NCBI GenBank assembly: GCA_903772945.1
Contig: CAICTM010000068.1
Span: 1 to 64,000 of the forward strand
Direction of reading: 5' to 3'
Length of the DNA: 64,000 nt
Origin: Seminavis robusta
Taxonomy: Eukaryota > Bacillariophyta > Bacillariophyceae > Naviculales > Naviculaceae
Positions 1-11,650 of this stretch are shown here, piece by piece. A program made the translations under genes and the position numbers. Within the stretch, counting starts at the first letter, position 1, and every line of letters starts with the position of its first letter. Below the pieces are notes generated by a model. It did not search any database and was not told where the DNA came from. It was given only the letters and a program-made list of their open reading frames with translations.

Positions 1-636
1 CGGCGGCCTTTCCTCTGCCACCACCCCGTCCTCTCCCGCCTTTGCTGTCTGAGCAAAGGAGCTTCCGGGGAAGTGGACTGTCGTGGGTGTTACTCTTGGT
101 GTGTTTGTCCAAAAGGTGTAATACCTCATGTTACGTGTGGGGATAGTTATCAGTGCCTTTGGCAAAGTCGTCCCTAAGGTTCTGTTTAAGCTTGGTATTT
201 TCGGCTGAACTATTTGTTAAGAAGATATAACTATAGTACCGTTCCTCTGCGTATGCCGAGACTATCTTCTGTCTTCGACTCCCAGGTCAGCGTATTCTGT
301 GTCTGGGTGGAGTAGGTTGGCCGTATATGCAGCAGCGCTGCGTCGTGTAGCTTGGAAATACCACGGATTTTGCAATGTCCTTTTTCGTGGTAAATTGCTC
401 GTGGTATTCGAAAGCGGTAAGGCTCCCTTGGTTGGAAATTCAACAGTTGTTTTTCAGTTGGAATAATGTTTGGTACACAAAATTATCATCGGTCTGGGCC
501 ATGATCGTCTTGTGATCATTTTTCGTAGCTCCAGTGGGTCGATCTTAACAGGACGTCATCGTAGTCCGTGTTCTGCTTCATCTTGTCCTTTAATAGTCGG
601 GTGCACTGCCCTAGGATCAAGTTGAATGCTTTGCCT

Positions 637-1935
637 CTATTTTCTTGTAGTTTTGCCAACCTCGTAAGGTGGGTCTTCATCAGCCCTCCATACTCTGCTC
701 TCTCGAGTCCCCGAGTTCCTCGTCCGGTGATCTGCTATGGCTGCAGTGAGGTTGGCTATTTCATTTTCGAGTTTTGCTTTCTCTATCGTTAGTGTGCGTA
801 AGCTACCGAGAGTCGGGTTTTCAATGACCTCGGCTATCTCGTCTTCCAGTAGCTGTAGGCTTGCTTGGGTTGCCGTTTGGAGACGAAGGTTGTTCTGTTC
901 GCGTCGTTCCGCGGCCGCGTCAAGCCTGTTCTGGGTCTCCGTAGAGTACACCGGTGCTACCAACACTGTCTTTTTCAGGTTGCGTAGCTCATTGCTGATG
1001 TCGTCACCCATCGTTTGTCCAACGTGGAGGACGATCTTCTCCCATGTGCGTATCATCTGGTCTGCCGTTCCAGATCCAGTTGTACCGAAGTTAACACATG
1101 TTGGTCGAGGCTTTGCATGAACCTTTCTGCTGGTTCGACGATGGTGGTTCTTCCATGCCCTCGTGCTTTGCCGCCTCCTCGGCCACCTCGTCCTTTACCT
1201 CTACCGCTCATTGTCTATGCTACGGTAGGTGGACTATTTCAATTCTTTCTTTTTTATTTGGCTAGCTCTTTATTTTAAGTCTCGTCCGACTACTTATTCG
1301 TCTTATGGCTATGGGGCGATAAACTTCAAATTATACTCCTGGCTAGGGAGTGTTAAAACTATTGCTAAGGATCTTGCAAGGTCTGGCGCTATTGCTTCAC
1401 ACTTCGTGCGGTATGCTGCCATTCCGAACCCGTTTCCTTGCTGGTTGTTTCCTTGGTTGGGTACCCGTCCTTGGTCCCTGCGCTGGCACTGTGGCTTTCG
1501 CGCTTGTTGTTGGCTCTGACAGTTCCGGCTGGATGCTGTCGGCTCTCCTATCGACAATCCTTGTGGATTCTGCCGATGAAACTCTTGCTGCGTCGTTGAC
1601 TGCAGTCTCCTCTTGTGTTGCCGCCGACGAAACTCGTTGCGTCGTCGCGGTCTTGATCCGTCCTCGGATGCCTTCAGTCCTGAAGGGCTTCTCTTGTTGC
1701 TGTTGCCGTCGACCGATACTCGCGTCGTTGGCTGCAGTCTCCTCTCGATCCGTCCTCGGATCTTCACTCGTTGCTGTCGTTCGTTCGACAGGCTTGGTCT
1801 TCTATCGATCCTTGCGTCGCAATCGGTGTCGGCTTCGGCGTCGGCCGATACGTACTCGATCCTCTTGCGTCTTCCTGCTACCGTTGGCTTCGTTGCTTCG
1901 ATAGGCTCCTCGTCGATAGTAGACCGCTTTTTCAA
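637..1935 (-). other. Unclassified repetitive coding-like region
   Basis: Two consecutive open stretches lie on the minus strand. The first (1935 to 1309, about 208 codons) is rich in Arg, Gln and Ser and is built partly from DNA-level duplications: a 23-nt unit at 1591-1613 recurs with one change at 1723-1745, and a 15-nt unit at 1655-1669 recurs exactly at 1747-1761. The second begins near 1211 with a Gly/Arg/Lys-rich start and continues as a Leu/Glu-rich, probably coiled-coil segment down to 637. I recognise neither. The Gly/Arg start resembles a histone H4 tail only in composition. The region may be a relic of a mobile element or a fast-evolving repetitive gene; nothing in it decides. Confidence 0.25.
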
Positions 1936-1998
1936 TAGTATGTTAGTTGCTCTAAGCTCTCTTCTAGTTTACTTGCTATTGAGATACTATTGAAAAAG
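1927..1998. repeat. Perfect 15-bp inverted repeat
   Basis: The arms at 1927-1941 and 1984-1998 are exact reverse complements (CTTTTTCAATAGTAT) around a 42-nt spacer. The repeat sits just upstream, on the minus strand, of the repetitive open stretch ending at 1935. It could be a cruciform, a hairpin in a transcript, or the end of a small element. Confidence 0.6.
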
Positions 1999-2354
1999 TG
2001 GGTGGGCTCTGTATTTCATGGTATTTCTACTGGCATGAAATTCTAGTACAGAGGTACAGGTTCAATCCCTAATCGCGAATCCCCAACACTTAGAACCTGA
2101 TCGTGAAAGAGGCGCCAATTCCAGCGCTTCCTCCGTTGCCAATGCCAGCTCCTCCTTGGAATTGATAGCTTCCGTTGTCGTACGTGTATTTGGGGCCGTA
2201 GCTGCCGCCTCCAATAGGAATCTTTCCAATCTTCCATTTCGCGTCCCTTCATTGTTCGTGGGGAGAAGAAGAGGAGGAAAGTGGTCAGAACCAACCAAGC
2301 ACGGCGAAGGAGGGGACGAAGTTAAGCACTGAACCTTACCCAGCAATACAAGCT

Positions 2355-2886
2355 TAGACAGGCTACATGCAGGCTGCCGCTAGCGGTAACTGTATTTCAA
2401 AGCGGACACGAACTACCGGAACACACCACACCGCTGTACTTGGGTGACGCACGGCATGGTACCGGTAGGGACACAATGCATAGAATACCACTAAAGATTT
2501 AGTACTACCGAAAGGCAGGTAACGTTGGCACCAAATGTAAGCGCTCGTGCACATTGGAGGCAAGACATTAATGGCCGCGTCCGGGTGGACGAACTTGTAC
2601 TAAAACATTGGCAAATTCTTGCAACAGTGCGCATAGTACCCGACACGGAGGTACCGTAAAAGTATATCCCAGAACTGAGAGGAATACTGAGAGCCTGTAC
2701 GAGTAGTAGGGGATCCTACAGGACGTATTGCAAGGTATCCAACACCAGGCGACACCTGGTGCCGGTACTGTTTTGACCTAATAGCTGCTGCACTACACAG
2801 TGTACAAACCCAGACAGGCTACTACCGGGAACTGTCTTTCAAAACGGACCCGAGCGACCAGCCACACGGTTGTGATTGGGTGACGT
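2355..2886 (+). repeat. Diverged direct repeat pair
   Basis: The stretch at about 2355-2452 (opening AGACAGGCTAC, then a TTTCAAA core, ending TTGGGTGACG) recurs in shortened, diverged form at about 2812-2886. The rest of 2000-3350 shows no gene I can support. It is the upstream region of the secreted hydrolase that starts at 3355. Confidence 0.45.
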
Positions 2887-3354
2887 TTTGACACAATACT
2901 GTACCGGTTCCACTAAAGACGAAAGGAGAGAGTGGATTGGTACCGGAGCAGTCCCACCATTAAACAAGCAGTGGTACACGTTCGGTACGGCACCACTCAT
3001 CCAGCGATGGCAAGGAGGAGATCAAAAGGCGTGCTTGAAAGCTGGGGTCGGAGAAGCATCTTTTTCAACCTTGCCTCTCCGACCCCTTCTTTTCGCTCCC
3101 CCCAAAAGGTTTTTCCAATCTTAGATCTTAGAGTACCGGTAGGCGGCGCATTCATAAACGATTTATGCCCTTGCGAAAAGCAAACGGGGATGTCGGATGC
3201 GGAGATGTCGGATCGGGGAGGCCGGAAGGATCCTTGGGATCTTTGGATCTTTCGCTTGCTGTACGGTACCGTACCTGGAGACAGGAAGCCCTCACAAAAT
3301 CCAAACCTCGCTTCCTCAACAAGCTCTACTAAAGAAGCCTCCACCGAACCCATC

Positions 3355-4819
3355 ATGATGCTCAAGATTGCCACCTCCGCATTTGCCTCCATGGCGCTAT
3401 TCGCTGCCAGCACTCCCATCACATCTGCCCAGGTCTCTTTTGATGAGTGCAGGGCTGCTGTACCTGGCTTTTTGGACTGCTTGGACTCAGGCGCGGATAA
3501 TTGCGGTGCCCTTCCAGTTCCCGACTTTGCTTTCCCACAGGATCAGTTCAACGACCTGGGGTACGCCTTGAAGCATCTTCGCGACACGCCAAACACTCAT
3601 GTCTTTGCTCTTGGAGACTTTGCTGTCTGGACCATGATTGTTGTGGATGTATCCGAGGATGATTCTACGGCTGTTGCCAGGACAAAACCCTCCGGGCGCA
3701 AGCTTCTTCGAGGTGGGCGTCATCTCGAAGACGAGGAGGACCTAACGCTGGAGGGTGCTCCAGCAGAATATTCGACTGAAGACGTGGATAATCGCGTAGC
3801 TGGGCCTTCCATCACTATTAGATTGTATGATGCCCCTGAGGCCTTCTTCCAATTCGGAGAGGACGGCGCCGTCGTTGGGCACCATCACCTTTCTGCTGTG
3901 GACGACATTCTCGACGTTCTCAACGCCACTCTGGAGGATGTTACCTCGATTGAGCTGGCTTACTCTCATGGTCACTTCGACCACATTGGCGCAGCGAACT
4001 ACACTTACAACGCCATCAAGGCTTTGGGATTCGAAGATGTTCCCATCGTTGCCTCCAAGGGCACTCAGCACTTCTTGGAAGAGCTCGCGGAGTCGGGGCT
4101 CTACAGCTACCGAGCTCCCTTACCCACCGTTACCTTTGAAGGCAAACAGAACCAAACTGTGGGAACCCACACCACCATGATGGTGGAAACCGTGAATGGC
4201 CACATGCATGATAGCCGGGATGTCTTGATCTTCTTTGAAGAAGAGGAGGAGCATCCCGCCATCATGATGATGATTGACATTGTGTAAGTCCGGTGAGGGA
4301 GTGCACTTGGAGGTTTTTGTAGAATGAGTCTGTTGGTCTCCTCACACCTTCATACCGTGTCCTGCTTCGAATTGTACGTGTAGTTTCCCCAAGTGGTCAC
4401 CTTTTTACCGCTTCGCCCTCACCACAGACTTGCTCAACTATTTGAAGATTCACGACAAGATGCTGGATGACTACGACTTGGGAGAGGATGGATACTTGAT
4501 TGGAGGACACCTTTCCCAGATTGGCGATCGCGTGGATATCGAAATCAATAAGAACATGACGGAATCCGTCATCGCCAACGCCAGAGATGCGCTGGCAACG
4601 ACCGACTTTGGTGGCGAAGCGTTCTCGACTGGGGCCTTCACTCCAGGAGAGCCTACTTTTGGCAATACTTGGTATGCCTTCGGCAAGTCCTTTGACACTA
4701 TCATCGCAAAGTGTGTCAGGGCTACCATCGAACAATTTGGATGCACCTTGGCCGCCATTGATGTCATGGCCGAATCTCACTGTGACGTTGCCCAAAACTT
4801 TGTTCGCATTGATAGTTAG
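3355..4819 (+). CDS. Secreted metallo-beta-lactamase-fold hydrolase
   Basis: Exons are 3355-4283 and 4384-4819, giving 454 residues. The 100-nt intron has a GTAAGT donor and a TGTAG acceptor; splicing restores the family segment V-F-P-x-W-x-P-F just after the metal-ligand Asp308. Residues 1 to about 22 are a signal peptide. The metal motif SHGHFDHIG lies at residues 204-212 (His205, His207, Asp209, His210); His283 and His285 follow, and GGHLSQIGD in exon 2 carries a further His. The fold is a two-metal hydrolase that would act in the secretory path or outside the cell; the substrate cannot be read from sequence. The start is the first of two adjacent ATGs that begin the signal peptide. The frame stays open upstream to 2932, but that part has no domain and would bury the signal peptide. 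Confidence 0.85.
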
Positions 4820-6292
<1,473 letters not shown>

Positions 6293-6775
6293 GCAATGAT
6301 CCGAGGAAGAATTATTCGAGCGCTGACGCAATGATGTAAACTCCTGCCTCCCTACTTCCGGTTCCAAACTATCAGGCATGGACAAGTGAAACCCGTTCAC
6401 TGTGCGAGGAGATTTGCTGGGTGCAACCCTCTGTGAAGGTAGTCTTAGACCCCTGAAACATTTATAAATATTAGTCAAAGTTGGATTCGATTCGATTCAG
6501 ACGATGATGCATTCTCTAGCTAGCTAGCTTGTTATTAGCAGCCTGAGTTTTGGGCCGCACGGCAGTATTTGTTAGCCTGATCTTCAGTGTCGACTGGATC
6601 TTCACAATGGATACAAATAGTAGCAGCTCGGACGATGCATGAAAGAGCTCGCAGAGCGCACGAGCCTTGTAAAAAATCGAATTTCAACCAGTTTAGCCAT
6701 TGCCTAATCTTCCGCCAAACCTGCACAATCATTAACTTAAAAAAGAAATCGGGCAATTCATCCTGGCAAACTAGT
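6293..6775. other. Intergenic region after histone H3
   Basis: No supported gene. It contains a short GATTC repeat at about 6484-6498 and the motif CTAGCTAGCTAG at 6516-6527. Confidence 0.6.
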
Positions 6776-6952
6776 CTACGCGGAAATACTCTCGATGACA
6801 GCAAGTACGGCATCTGGGTGAACGCCGTCCCTTAGTAACTCCACAATCGCCTGGAGTGCTGGTGCCGGCAGTCCAGTATCCAGCCGATTGGATAGTGCTT
6901 GGACGAGCTGCAACAACTTTGCCTCCTGTTCTTCATCTTCTGGAGAATTCAT
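6776..6952 (-). CDS. MOZART1-like gamma-tubulin complex protein
   Basis: The 58-residue reading is MNSPEDEEQEAKLLQL followed by a helical core with LSNRLDTGL and LRDGVHPDAVLAVIESI. From memory of the family, MOZART1/GIP1/Mzt1 proteins share the pattern S-N-x-L-D-T-G-L, then L, then G-V/I-x-P-E/D-A-L-x-x-V-I. The family is 60 to 82 residues long, so this copy is slightly short and lacks a C-terminal tail. MOZART1 binds the N-terminal region of gamma-tubulin complex proteins and helps recruit the complex to microtubule-organising centres, and in plants to the nuclear envelope. The start is the only ATG in frame before the conserved helix; an upstream spliced exon cannot be excluded. The next gene on this strand, 540 bp upstream, encodes a SUN-domain protein. 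Confidence 0.82.
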   Translation of the reverse strand: MNSPEDEEQEAKLLQLVQALSNRLDTGLPAPALQAIVELLRDGVHPDAVLAVIESISA

Positions 6953-7492
6953 CTTCCAATCTTGTTATCTCCTCAGTAAAAGGCAGGCTGCCGCTGTCCC
7001 GCTGTTGTGGTGGTTGTGGTGCTGGGGTGATATTAGGAGTGACAGTCTTTCGCGCAGCGAACAGCAGCGGTGCTTTTTGCTTGCTGCGAACAGCCGGTGT
7101 TGAAAATATTATTATTACCAGGACCCGCAAGGATAATCTCCACCACCTGAGAATACGGTATTTTTAAAAAAATGGTAGGAGCTAGTTTTAAATGTATGCC
7201 ATAGCGGTATGTGGGTTTGTTGGGTCGCTTGCCATAATACAGCGCCCTTTGCCACCACCAGGGCAACCCAAAGTTTGAAGGAACCGAGTACATGTAGTAC
7301 AACTAACTGTACCGACCAGGTACGGCAACATGTTGAGTCTGCTTCTATTAGCTTTATACCGTATGCGTACGGTACCCCGCAGACCTTTTCTATTGTAACA
7401 CTATGAAAGGGATGGACATCCATTCCAAACAACCAACAAACCGTGACCGGACCATCTGCTTTCCATATCAAACGCGTCCTCCCCCTTCATGG
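6953..7492. other. Spacer between MOZART1-like and SUN genes
   Basis: No supported gene. It serves as 3' flank of the SUN gene and 5' flank of the MOZART1-like gene, both on the minus strand. Proline-rich open frames here show no domain. Confidence 0.5.
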
Positions 7493-10400
7493 CTAACAGT
7501 CCACAGCTGAGACAGGGACAAGAGGAATACTTTCCTCAATCGCGTTCGATGAAGTGCTCCGACTTAGCTCCTCCTGTGAACCTGTGTGTCCGCAGTCTTT
7601 TGTTGCGCTTGCCACATCGTCTTCAGGTTCTTTTCCCCGTCCACAGTCGTTTGGTTCGCTTTCCCCATTGGCATCCTTATGCTTGGTAGCCACTTCAGTC
7701 TCCTGATTGGCTTCTACTTCAGCATCCAATGGCGGGGCTCCTCTTGAAGCGATATCAGCTTCCGTAACCAATTCTTGCTGCGTTGTAATGACTTCCACAA
7801 CTTCACTTTGATGCCCTGTGTCTGACATTCTTCCGTTCGTTTCAGCACCCTGCTGGCCTTCAGATGGAGTTTCGAGGATGTCGTCACCGCCCGATTTGTA
7901 TACAGATACAGTGTCGCAGCAGCTTTCGCCTTTGGAACTCGTCTCTTCTGCTACGGTAGTGTCACAGCTTTCGTGAACAGCACTACCCTTAAGATCTTCA
8001 GGGGTCGTTTCGTGGCTGCAAGCAGCGGCCTGATCATCTTCTGCTACTTCAGCTTCTTGCAGAGGCCGCTCAGCTAAACTCTCGTGGCCACCGTTGCAAT
8101 TCGAAGGAGCAGCACAACCTTCCTTGGCTGCCTCGTTGTTGTCTGAGTCCCCGCGTTGGCTCTCAGCTGATTTGCGCTGCGTGGTATCCGGAGTCTCCCC
8201 ACCATTCGAAGCCCTCGCTTCGGTGCCTCCGTCTGCTGTCGCCGAGTCTTCCAACCCCCCTTCCTCGCCTTGACCATCAGCAATCTCTTCTTGATTCTTC
8301 ACTGGAGGGAGACTTTGATTCTGATCGGAGCCAACCCAAGACTCTGCCATTGAAATGTCGTGCCTCTCTGGCTGCTCAGGATCCAGCTGGTCATTCGGTA
8401 GTGTCTTTTTAGCGTTGCACTCAGTGAGGTTTGCGACAGACGATGGGCTCGCAGGCAATTTCGATAGGCTATCCTGAAAAGTTGCAGCCCCACCTTGAAC
8501 CTCTCTGGTGACGTCCTCCGCATCTGAGATTTCCGCCTCGTCTCGCTGTAGATCCTCGCCAGCTTCTTCAGCTTCAGAATGAGCAGAGCAGACCGAGATC
8601 ATCTCTCCGTTCTCGTTCTCAACTGACAAACGACAGCTCACTTCCTCCGAAGGTTCTTTCCTGGCTGGGATGGTTGGGGAGAACTTTGCTTTGTAACTAC
8701 GCAACGCGGTCACAATCCGTTGACACAACGAAACTGTTGATACAATGGAGAGCAGCATGATGCAAGCTGTGATTGTCCAGCTGAGAACACTATGCACCTC
8801 ATTAGAGATATGCCTTTGAAGAAACACTTCCACAATCTCCAGTGGCCTTGCAATTGCGGCTGGAGATACAAACGACGTAAAGAAGGTTGCAGCAAACAAA
8901 GACGCCCAATTCGGGAGTCCCATGATCAATTGATAAAGGACGAAAACCCATCGGACCGTCTTTGTTTCTTGTAGATCTTGCTCGAGCTTCGCAAGACGTG
9001 CTTCGTGGTTCATCCTCAGCGATTGCATTTCCACAACCACATCCAGCAGAACTTTCTGGTAGCACTGCACCGCTTCTTTCGTGAATTGGTCATGGACTGA
9101 AAGATTTGACTGCAACGTTTTGATCTGGTCAGTCAACATTTTGAAGATTGGCTCCATTGCATGTCCTGCTGCTGCGCTTCCACTTCCGCCGTGAGCGCCT
9201 CTTCTGGACGCCATTGCCTTTTCCTTGAAAGCGTGAAAGTCGAGCTTTTTCAAACATTCAATGCTGGGGAGCTTTTCTAACAAGGTCGCAAGGGCCAAGT
9301 CTTTGTCATGCAACGAAGCGTACGAATCGAGCCCCAGCCCGTTACTTTTCGGCGGTGCATCCGACTGAGCCACAACAGTTGCATTTTGATGTAGTACTTC
9401 TTCTGTTTCGTCCTCGTCGTCCTCCGAGTCATTGTCATTTTCCTCAATCTCAATCCCGTCGTTCTGTGCACCGGCCAACGCCCCTGGAGACGCATCATTG
9501 ACGCTGTCTTTCTGGAACGGTCTCATTGTTTGGCTATTGTCAATGTCTTGAATGTACTCCGTCAGCTTTTCGGCAAGTGTTTGCTCTCTGGGACCAATGG
9601 CTGAGGACCCAAACGCTTCGGGTGGAACACTCTCACGACCAAGGTGGTTGGTCCGTTCCACTCCCCAAGCCTGAAGGTTTTCCAATATGGCCGGATCAGT
9701 CAGCGCGTTTTTGATCGCAATCGTCGAGTCTGTTGCCTTTGCCAGAATATTGTGCAACTTCTCCGAATCTGGAAACGCGGGAGAACCCAGCTCACTCAAG
9801 CGATGGACCCCCTTCAAGTGCAGTGGCTCCAGACTGCCAACAATTGTGCTGAATACATTGGACGACGACAGGCCAATAGATGCCGCCGGAAGCACAGTGC
9901 CAGTATACATTTCGTTGCCAGGTTCCTCCGAGGTTTCCCCCGCGCCATCGGCATCTGTTGTTTCATCGGTTGAAATTTCTTCCTCGCCGACTTTGGTAGT
10001 ATGCTCGACAGCAGCGGCATCGCTGGACTCCTTTTCTCCTGCTGCTACATCTATTTCGTGCGTTTCCGAGGCGTCAGCGTCTACTCGTGCTTCTGCTGTT
10101 GTGGATGTATCTTGTGGACTATCGCTGCCACTATCCACATCTCCTACCGCCGGTCCATGTGTAGGCTGATTCTCGCTTGCACTACTACTTGTGGCAGCAG
10201 CCGATTTTTCTCCGGTTCCTTCCACCACGCTGTCCGCATCCTTGATCGCAGTAGGACTGTCTTTTGGTTCGTCGTCCTCCGTGCTGCCAACATCCATTTC
10301 GAGTTCATTCATGATAATGTCTTCCTCCTCATTGGTTTCTTGTAAATGTTCGTGAAAACCCTGCACCATTGTACTTCCGTGTACCATGAGTTGACTGAGG

Positions 10401-11650
10401 GTACAATAAAACTCATCCCCATAATGGCTGTTAAATGTGAACTTGAGGTATCGTCCCCAAGCGGGTTCCTCCAAATCAAACGTCTGAATGCCACTCGCTG
10501 GACTGGCCGTGTAGGATCCCAAGTCGACCCAGTTCCCCATGGTCTGACTGATTTGTATTTCAAAGTCTTTGACACGAGACGAGTATAGTTCGTAATTGGC
10601 CAATTTGACCTGTTTGACCAGAATATCCTCGGATAAACTGACGACTACAAACTTGGGGTTTTCCGAGCACGGGGCAATGGCGTATCGATCGCGGTCCCCA
10701 TTGAGCAGATTGGACGTGCCCTTGAAATTGGACGACTTTTCCAATACTAGGGCTCCCGCCGATTTACTGGCATAGTCGACTTGGAGTATTTTGTTGAGCT
10801 CGGGTTCGGTTTTTTCTTTTTTGGTAGTCGAGTGTGTTGTCGTGTCTTTGTGCGCGTCAATAGGGGCAGTGTCGTTGGCATTCTCAGTTGCAGTAGTTTC
10901 CTCTGACACTGTATTGTTGCTGCTGTTGTTGTTGTTGTTTTCGGGTTCAGTGGGAACCCTTTCTGCTTCCGCAAAATCATCGCTGTCTTTGGTAGCATTG
11001 TCTGAGCTTTGGTCTGCTTCTTCTCCTGTAATGCCTGCAGCTTCCTCTGCTTCGCCGCTGTCATCTTGGGGAGAGTCAAGCTCATCTGCAGCATCTGATT
11101 CTTGATTGTCTTCTTGCTTGTCTTCTTCTTCTTCTTGCTCTTTGTCATCGGTATCACTGGCAGTTTGATGATTGTCATCAGTGTTGTTCGTAGCTGTAGC
11201 GCTGCCAGTGTCCTCTCCTTTCTCATTTGCTTCTTGTTCTATTGTAGCTTCTTCTTCTTCTTCTTCGTCAATTTTGTCGTTGTTATCCTCGTCATCTGGA
11301 GGTTCCTTGGCAGTCGTCTCCCCCACTGCTTCTATGACTACCGGTACTTGGTCCACATCAGCTGTTGCCGACTCGACAATTCTACCCTTGCCTTGCACAT
11401 AGGTGGGTTCCCCTGAAAACTCGGCTTCTACTTGCAGTAAATTGAGCGGTAGCAGGGAAAGCGTTTCCTCGTGCAGAGACTCGGTAGCTTGGATATTGCC
11501 GTCTGGTTCTTCTTCTGGTAATTGTGATACATGTTGCAGTGCAGCTTCCGCATGGACTCCCACAGCAATGTCATCTTCGGCCAGCAATGGCAGGGCTCCT
11601 GCAATCAACAGCACCACTCTCCGCCCTCGTAGTCTCATTGGGATTGACAA
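7493..11650 (-). CDS. SUN-domain membrane protein, SLP1/SUCO type
   Basis: The gene is a single exon of 1,385 residues. Residues 1 to about 34 form a signal peptide or anchor. An acidic low-complexity region (Glu/Asp/Thr-rich) runs to about 285. The SUN domain spans about 288-432, with DYASKSAGA, a LLNGDRDRY segment, CSENPKFVVVSLSEDI, ANYELYSS, GRYLKFTFNSHYGDEFYC and LSQLMVHG. A coiled coil at about 840-897 precedes two hydrophobic segments near 897-930 and 950-980, then a long acidic C-terminal tail. This mid-protein SUN domain with downstream coiled coil and membrane segments matches the SUCO/osteopotentia/yeast Slp1 branch, which acts in the ER and nuclear envelope, rather than classic LINC SUN proteins with C-terminal domains. 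The terminal tails are unusually long and low in complexity. Confidence 0.85.
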   Translation of the reverse strand: MSIPMRLRGRRVVLLIAGALPLLAEDDIAVGVHAEAALQHVSQLPEEEPDGNIQATESLHEETLSLLPLNLLQVEAEFSGEPTYVQGKGRIVESATADVDQVPVVIEAVGETTAKEPPDDEDNNDKIDEEEEEEATIEQEANEKGEDTGSATATNNTDDNHQTASDTDDKEQEEEEDKQEDNQESDAADELDSPQDDSGEAEEAAGITGEEADQSSDNATKDSDDFAEAERVPTEPENNNNNSSNNTVSEETTATENANDTAPIDAHKDTTTHSTTKKEKTEPELNKILQVDYASKSAGALVLEKSSNFKGTSNLLNGDRDRYAIAPCSENPKFVVVSLSEDILVKQVKLANYELYSSRVKDFEIQISQTMGNWVDLGSYTASPASGIQTFDLEEPAWGRYLKFTFNSHYGDEFYCTLSQLMVHGSTMVQGFHEHLQETNEEEDIIMNELEMDVGSTEDDEPKDSPTAIKDADSVVEGTGEKSAAATSSSASENQPTHGPAVGDVDSGSDSPQDTSTTAEARVDADASETHEIDVAAGEKESSDAAAVEHTTKVGEEEISTDETTDADGAGETSEEPGNEMYTGTVLPAASIGLSSSNVFSTIVGSLEPLHLKGVHRLSELGSPAFPDSEKLHNILAKATDSTIAIKNALTDPAILENLQAWGVERTNHLGRESVPPEAFGSSAIGPREQTLAEKLTEYIQDIDNSQTMRPFQKDSVNDASPGALAGAQNDGIEIEENDNDSEDDEDETEEVLHQNATVVAQSDAPPKSNGLGLDSYASLHDKDLALATLLEKLPSIECLKKLDFHAFKEKAMASRRGAHGGSGSAAAGHAMEPIFKMLTDQIKTLQSNLSVHDQFTKEAVQCYQKVLLDVVVEMQSLRMNHEARLAKLEQDLQETKTVRWVFVLYQLIMGLPNWASLFAATFFTSFVSPAAIARPLEIVEVFLQRHISNEVHSVLSWTITACIMLLSIVSTVSLCQRIVTALRSYKAKFSPTIPARKEPSEEVSCRLSVENENGEMISVCSAHSEAEEAGEDLQRDEAEISDAEDVTREVQGGAATFQDSLSKLPASPSSVANLTECNAKKTLPNDQLDPEQPERHDISMAESWVGSDQNQSLPPVKNQEEIADGQGEEGGLEDSATADGGTEARASNGGETPDTTQRKSAESQRGDSDNNEAAKEGCAAPSNCNGGHESLAERPLQEAEVAEDDQAAACSHETTPEDLKGSAVHESCDTTVAEETSSKGESCCDTVSVYKSGGDDILETPSEGQQGAETNGRMSDTGHQSEVVEVITTQQELVTEADIASRGAPPLDAEVEANQETEVATKHKDANGESEPNDCGRGKEPEDDVASATKDCGHTGSQEELSRSTSSNAIEESIPLVPVSAVDC

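Noticed and set aside
2055-2070. GGTTCAATCC resembling a tRNA T-arm
   Set aside because: No D-arm, anticodon stem or acceptor pairing could be found around it.
2318-2330. GAAGTTAAGC-like match to the 5S rRNA consensus
   Set aside because: Only about 10-13 nt match; the rest of the 5S secondary structure and internal control boxes are not there.
2932-3354. Upstream in-frame extension of the metallo-beta-lactamase-fold gene
   Set aside because: It has no domain and would place about 140 residues in front of a clear signal peptide.
10747-11416. Long frames on other phases and the opposite strand inside the SUN gene
   Set aside because: They mirror the low-complexity acidic coding sequence; the SUN frame holds the domain.
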